A stretch of 41,481 nt of DNA from Candidatus Nomurabacteria bacterium (lineage in GTDB: Bacteria; Patescibacteriota; Minisyncoccia; Phycocordibacterales; UBA9973). Position numbers and translations under genes: made by a program. Of this stretch, positions 38,741 to 41,481 are shown in pieces. The stretch's first letter is position 1. Each line of letters starts with the position of its first letter. The notes under the pieces were generated by a model that had not been told where the DNA came from, ran no database searches, and saw only the letters and a list, made by a program, of their open reading frames with translations. Location: assembly GCA_943350445.1 (NCBI GenBank), contig CALRAE010000008.1, positions 1 to 41,481 on the forward strand, read 5' to 3'.

Positions 38741-40393
38741 TTATATCATTTTTACTTTTTCCAAAGCCTTATTAGCTTTTTCATAACTTATCGGACAAGC
38801 GATGATATGTACACCTTTAGCATTCAAAGTTTGCTTTAATATTTTCTCTAGATCTTCCGCCTTAGTGACTTTGTGTCCAGTAGCACCGAAACTTTCAGCT
38901 AATTTTACAAAATCAGGATTATTAAAAGAAAGTCCGAAATTAGCTAAATTCATCTTTTTTTGCTTCCAACTTATCATTCCATAGCCAGAATCATCTAAAA
39001 TAAACACTGTAAGGTCTATTTTTAACCTTACAGCCGTTTCTAAATCTCCGATACTCATCATGATGCCTCCGTCACCAGCGACCACAAGAACTTTTTTGTT
39101 GGGATATAGCAGTTTTAAAGCAATACCGGAAGGTAGACCTGCTCCCATGGTGGCGAGAGCATTATCTAAGAGTAGGCCATTTTGTTTATTTGTAACGAAA
39201 TTACGAGAAAAATAAATCTTGTACATGCCATTGTCGAGAGCCAGCATGTCACCCTTGTTTAAAACTTTACTTATGTCCCCGATCACACGTTCTGGTCGAA
39301 GTGGAAAATCAGATGCCTCGGCTAACCCTGTGATATTTTTCTTTAATGCATCCCGCACTTTATAAAAATAACTAAAATCCCACTTTGTATTAACTTTTAT
39401 TTTTTCTGTAATCTGCGAAAGAGTATTTGAAATATCTCCTATCACTTCATGTGTCGGCTGGTAGACGTCTTTAGCAACAGAAGAAAAGAAATTCACATGA
39501 ATCACTTTACAATTTTTAGCACTTTCTTTATCTAAAATAATCGGCGGCGTGTTTATCACGTCATGACCAATTAAAATTATTGCATCCGCCTGTTTGAGAG
39601 CTAAATGTACGAAGTCCCCGCCTTGTGTGCCTGTAGTGCCGACGTAAAGTGGAGAAGTCTCATCCATCGCCCCCTTGCCCATCTGAGTCGAAATGAATGG
39701 AATACTCGTTTTTTTGAAAAAGGCTTCTAACTCATTGCGTAGAGGATGTCTGTTGGCTCCTCCACCTAAAATAACGACAGGATGTTTTGCTTTTTCAATT
39801 TCAGTGATGGCTTTTTTAATTGAAACATCTTTAGCTGAAGGATTTATAATTTCAAAAGAAACAAGAGGGATAGCATCGCATGACTCTTCGGCAATATCTT
39901 CTGGTAATTCTAAGTGAACAGCACCAAGACGTTCAGACTCTGCCAGGCTCACTGCTTCGGCAAACATACTTGGCACTTTTTTACCATCCGTGATGGTCGC
40001 AGAATATTTTGTAACCAGCTTCATGATCGAAACCATGTCAACAATTTGAAATTTGCCTTGCTTACTCCTTTTGATCGGCTTCTGTCCAGTGATGACCAAA
40101 AGTGGAAAACCCCCAAGCTGTGCATACGCCACACCTGTGAGTAGATTCGTCGCCCCCGGACCCAAAGTAGAAAGCGCTACACCTATTTTCCCAGTCATAC
40201 GGCCGATAGTCGCCGCCATAAAAGCTGCCGCTTGTTCGTGACGAGTAGTGATGAAAATAATCTTAGACTTACGAATTGCCTCAAGAAAAGCCAAAGTCTC
40301 TTCCCCTGGCACGCCAAATACATATTTCACACCATGAGCTTCAAGGCATTCGACAAGCACATCCGCAGCATTTTTATTTTTAAATGTTTTCAT
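38741..40393 (-). CDS. Thiamine-pyrophosphate enzyme, acetolactate synthase large-subunit-like
   Basis: From ATG 40393 the protein is 550 residues with the three-domain TPP-enzyme layout. The N-terminal Pyr domain carries the catalytic Glu (E53 in R-H-E-Q-A-A), then G-P-G-A-T-N-L. The middle Rossmann domain is followed by the PP domain with G-D-G-G-I-M-M near 437 and I-L-D-D-S-G-Y-G-M (usual N-N/D-N of the TPP motif). There is no ilvN partner, so a catabolic acetolactate synthase or 2-oxoacid decarboxylase is possible. The frame extends to 40405, inside tRNA-Trp. The chosen ATG lies 3 bases after the tRNA 3' end. Confidence 0.85.
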   Translation of the reverse strand: MKTFKNKNAADVLVECLEAHGVKYVFGVPGEETLAFLEAIRKSKIIFITTRHEQAAAFMAATIGRMTGKIGVALSTLGPGATNLLTGVAYAQLGGFPLLVITGQKPIKRSKQGKFQIVDMVSIMKLVTKYSATITDGKKVPSMFAEAVSLAESERLGAVHLELPEDIAEESCDAIPLVSFEIINPSAKDVSIKKAITEIEKAKHPVVILGGGANRHPLRNELEAFFKKTSIPFISTQMGKGAMDETSPLYVGTTGTQGGDFVHLALKQADAIILIGHDVINTPPIILDKESAKNCKVIHVNFFSSVAKDVYQPTHEVIGDISNTLSQITEKIKVNTKWDFSYFYKVRDALKKNITGLAEASDFPLRPERVIGDISKVLNKGDMLALDNGMYKIYFSRNFVTNKQNGLLLDNALATMGAGLPSGIALKLLYPNKKVLVVAGDGGIMMSIGDLETAVRLKIDLTVFILDDSGYGMISWKQKKMNLANFGLSFNNPDFVKLAESFGATGHKVTKAEDLEKILKQTLNAKGVHIIACPISYEKANKALEKVKMI

Positions 40394-40396
40394 ATG

Positions 40397-40467
40397 CGGG
40401 CCCACGAGGAATCGAACCTCGGTCTTTCCTTTTGGAGAGGAAAATTCTACCGCTAAACTATGGACCC
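40397..40467 (-). tRNA. tRNA-Trp (anticodon CCA)
   Basis: 71 bases: acceptor GGGTCCA/TGGGCCC with one G-T pair, anticodon stem TTCCT/AGGAA around CTCCAAA (anticodon CCA), T-arm CGAGG-TTCGATT-CCTCG, discriminator G73 as typical for tRNA-Trp. CCA is not encoded. The acetolactate-synthase-like start codon follows 3 bases after the tRNA end on the same strand. Confidence 0.93.
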
Positions 40468-40481
40468 GTACCCATACACAT

Positions 40482-40506
40482 AAAACAAAACGACCATTTA
40501 GGTCGT
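40482..40506 (-). terminator. Intrinsic terminator after rpmG
   Basis: Read on the minus strand, ACGACC-TAAAT-GGTCGT (40490-40506) forms a 6-bp stem followed by a T-rich tail (TTTTGTTTT). It lies 30 bases after the rpmG stop and 14 bases upstream of tRNA-Trp, separating the two. Confidence 0.7.
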
Positions 40507-40536
40507 CTTTATTCTAGCAGAAAAAGTATTAGAAAT

Positions 40537-40695
40537 CTATTTCTTAACCTCTTTATGCTTGGTCTGCTTTTTACACCATTTGCAATACTTTTTGAGCTCG
40601 ATTTTTTTAGTTACGAGTTTCTTGTTCTTACTGGACCAGTAATTCACCCGTTTACAGGTGGTGCAGGCAAGTTTTATAAGTCTATCTTGTGACAT
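40537..40695 (-). CDS. rpmG: 50S ribosomal protein bL33, zinc-binding form
   Basis: The 52-residue basic protein has A-C-T-T-C-K-R-V-N-Y near the N-terminus, K-N-K-K and I-E-L-K-K-Y-C-K-W-C-K-K-Q-T-K-H-K-E. It thus has the two C-x-x-C pairs of the zinc form of bL33 (compare the Gram-positive R-L-E-L-K-K-Y-C-P-R-C). Start ATG 40695, stop TAG 40537. TATAAT (40704-40709, minus strand) ends 8 bases before the ATG. secE and nusG, frequent neighbours, are not adjacent. Confidence 0.92.
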   Translation of the reverse strand: MSQDRLIKLACTTCKRVNYWSSKNKKLVTKKIELKKYCKWCKKQTKHKEVKK

Positions 40696-40751
40696 GGCTA
40701 TATATTATATTAAAAACTAAGAGAAAGCAAATTTTTAAACTTACGTGGCAT

Positions 40752-40778
40752 TACTAGCGAGAACGGTTCTAGCTAGTA
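40752..40778. repeat. 27-bp near-perfect palindrome upstream of rpmG
   Basis: TACTAGC and GCTAGTA flank GAGAAC-G-GTTCTA. All 13 pairs match except one G/A, around a single central G. It lies 57 bases upstream of the rpmG start, in a 156-base gene-free stretch. Confidence 0.5.
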
Positions 40779-40826
40779 TCAAGAATGGTGGCTGTCCCCT
40801 TTATTCATTATCTGATAAGGACTTTT

Positions 40827-40845
40827 CGCAAGGACTGTCCTTGCG
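40827..40845. repeat. Short hairpin downstream of the surface-type protein gene
   Basis: CGCAAGGAC-T-GTCCTTGCG is a perfect 9-bp inverted repeat with a one-base centre, 7 bases after the stop of the gene at 40852 (minus strand). No T-run follows, so it is a weak terminator candidate at best. It shares AGGACTGTC with the insert at 18327-18402. Confidence 0.45.
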
Positions 40846-40851
40846 AGACTC

Positions 40852-41481
40852 TCATCTATAGAATTTAGCTAACCATGTAGCTTGCCACCCCCACCGACTA
40901 GTTATATTAGACACGGTGATCTGTGTTTTCGCAGCGTTGATTCTAAAAGATGGCTGCATGACTACTCCGACTTTTGAAGTGGCAAAGGATGTGTTACCCG
41001 CAGCTACTGTTACTGGAGTTCCAAAAGCTTGATCATTCCATGTGTAATTTGTTGTCCAAGAATCCCCTTGTCCCATAGTAAAACCATGAATACCTGTACT
41101 TCTAGAATTAGTTAAATCCAGATAAACTTCCATAAAATCATGGTCCTCGTCCGATGCTGGGGCAGACGCAGAGTTTCCATTACCGTACATAGTTATAGTT
41201 GCATAATCTGCTCCTCCTGTAACAACCGGGATAGTCGCAGTACCAGCTCCAGCAGAAGTGTAAGCGGTTTTTACCCCAACCAGAGTATCTCCGCCACCCG
41301 TACCTGTAGCACCCCCACCCCACCCCACCTTCCCCGTATTCTCACCAATAGCAGTAAGGACAGACCCAGCAGGTATACCAGTAACAGTCCCATCAGACTT
41401 TGTCACTGTCAGATCTGGAGTAATCAATCTCATTAGAGTAAGTATGCCTGACTTTATTTGAGGATATGATGCAACACCTAC
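40852..41481 (-). CDS. Gly/Thr/Ala-rich surface-type protein, C-terminal part only
   Basis: The frame is open to the window edge, 209 residues visible; an internal ATG at 41433 is not the likely start. The beginning (I-T-P-D-L-T-V-T-K-S-D-G-T-V-T-G) and a Gly-rich segment (W-G-G-G-A-T-G-T-G-G-G-D-T) are followed by a beta-rich region rich in Ser, Thr, Asn and Trp, with no Cys. The composition suggests an exported or cell-surface beta protein or a tail-fibre-like domain. No family recognised. It ends the convergence-free minus-strand run of this region. Confidence 0.5.
   Translation of the reverse strand, partial: VGVASYPQIKSGILTLMRLITPDLTVTKSDGTVTGIPAGSVLTAIGENTGKVGWGGGATGTGGGDTLVGVKTAYTSAGAGTATIPVVTGGADYATITMYGNGNSASAPASDEDHDFMEVYLDLTNSRSTGIHGFTMGQGDSWTTNYTWNDQAFGTPVTVAAGNTSFATSKVGVVMQPSFRINAAKTQITVSNITSRWGWQATWLAKFYR

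Noticed and set aside
40384-40692. Open frame on plus across tRNA-Trp and the antisense of rpmG
   Set aside because: Overlaps a clear tRNA and a clear ribosomal protein gene on the other strand.
1-41481. CRISPR array, prophage or insertion sequence
   Set aside because: No spaced direct repeats, no cas genes, no transposase or phage structural cluster seen; the Xer protein looks like the chromosomal type.

Overview
The window looks like a chromosomal segment of an ultra-reduced Candidate Phyla Radiation (Patescibacteria) bacterium, most likely of the Parcubacteria side. This rests on several observations. The DNA is AT-rich and the standard code is used (TGA is a stop, e.g. at purD). Domain sets are compact: DnaX lacks its usual zinc module and has no tau tail, and the (p)ppGpp synthetase ends after TGS. 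MraY carries a G-E-T-G motif, MurA is fused to an XRE helix-turn-helix, and there is a DUF2914 membrane protein and a membrane protein with an Ada-like C-terminus. Lineage is inferred from gene content only; no marker search was possible.

Layout. 1-8.5 kb: partial scpB, an M15 carboxypeptidase, then a wall/division cluster mraY-ftsW-murG with an APH-like kinase, gltX, an M23 murein hydrolase and a tiny membrane protein. 8.5-10.5 kb: a Xer recombinase preceded by a 28-bp dif-like site and DnaA-box-like 9-mers, then rpmA and rplI converging on a bidirectional terminator. 10.5-18.8 kb (minus strand): rplI, ctpA, a small membrane protein, mrdA (PBP2), an MreD-like protein, and a purine block purQ'-purF-purN-purD-purB'. 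In that block the two outer genes are only C-terminal stumps. 18.9-23.1 kb: accessory small genes (GMP-kinase-like P-loop protein, Nudix, HAD, DUF2914, a broken HAD gene, GIY-YIG) and tRNA-Gln. 23.2-33.2 kb: housekeeping genes serS-ftsQ-dus-dnaX on minus, dprA, topA and rsh on plus, parB on minus. 33.3-41.5 kb: tRNA-Leu with a duplicated 3' end, an ATP-grasp gene, XRE-MurA, miaA, an aldehyde dehydrogenase/acetolactate-synthase-like pair, tRNA-Trp, rpmG, and a partial Gly/Thr-rich surface-type protein running off the window.

Three genome-scale signals stand out. (1) At least fourteen genes have a TATAAT-like -10 hexamer ending 5-8 bases before the start codon and no Shine-Dalgarno, which predicts leaderless mRNAs; I used this to settle several starts. 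(2) There is a set of small self-complementary inserts whose arms copy local sequence. They lie inside dus, at the 5' end of miaA, at the 3' end of the purQ remnant and beside two tRNAs, and resemble in concept the palindromic elements that enter Rickettsia genes. (3) A dif-like site lies next to xer close to a point where gene orientation converges, suggesting the replication terminus.
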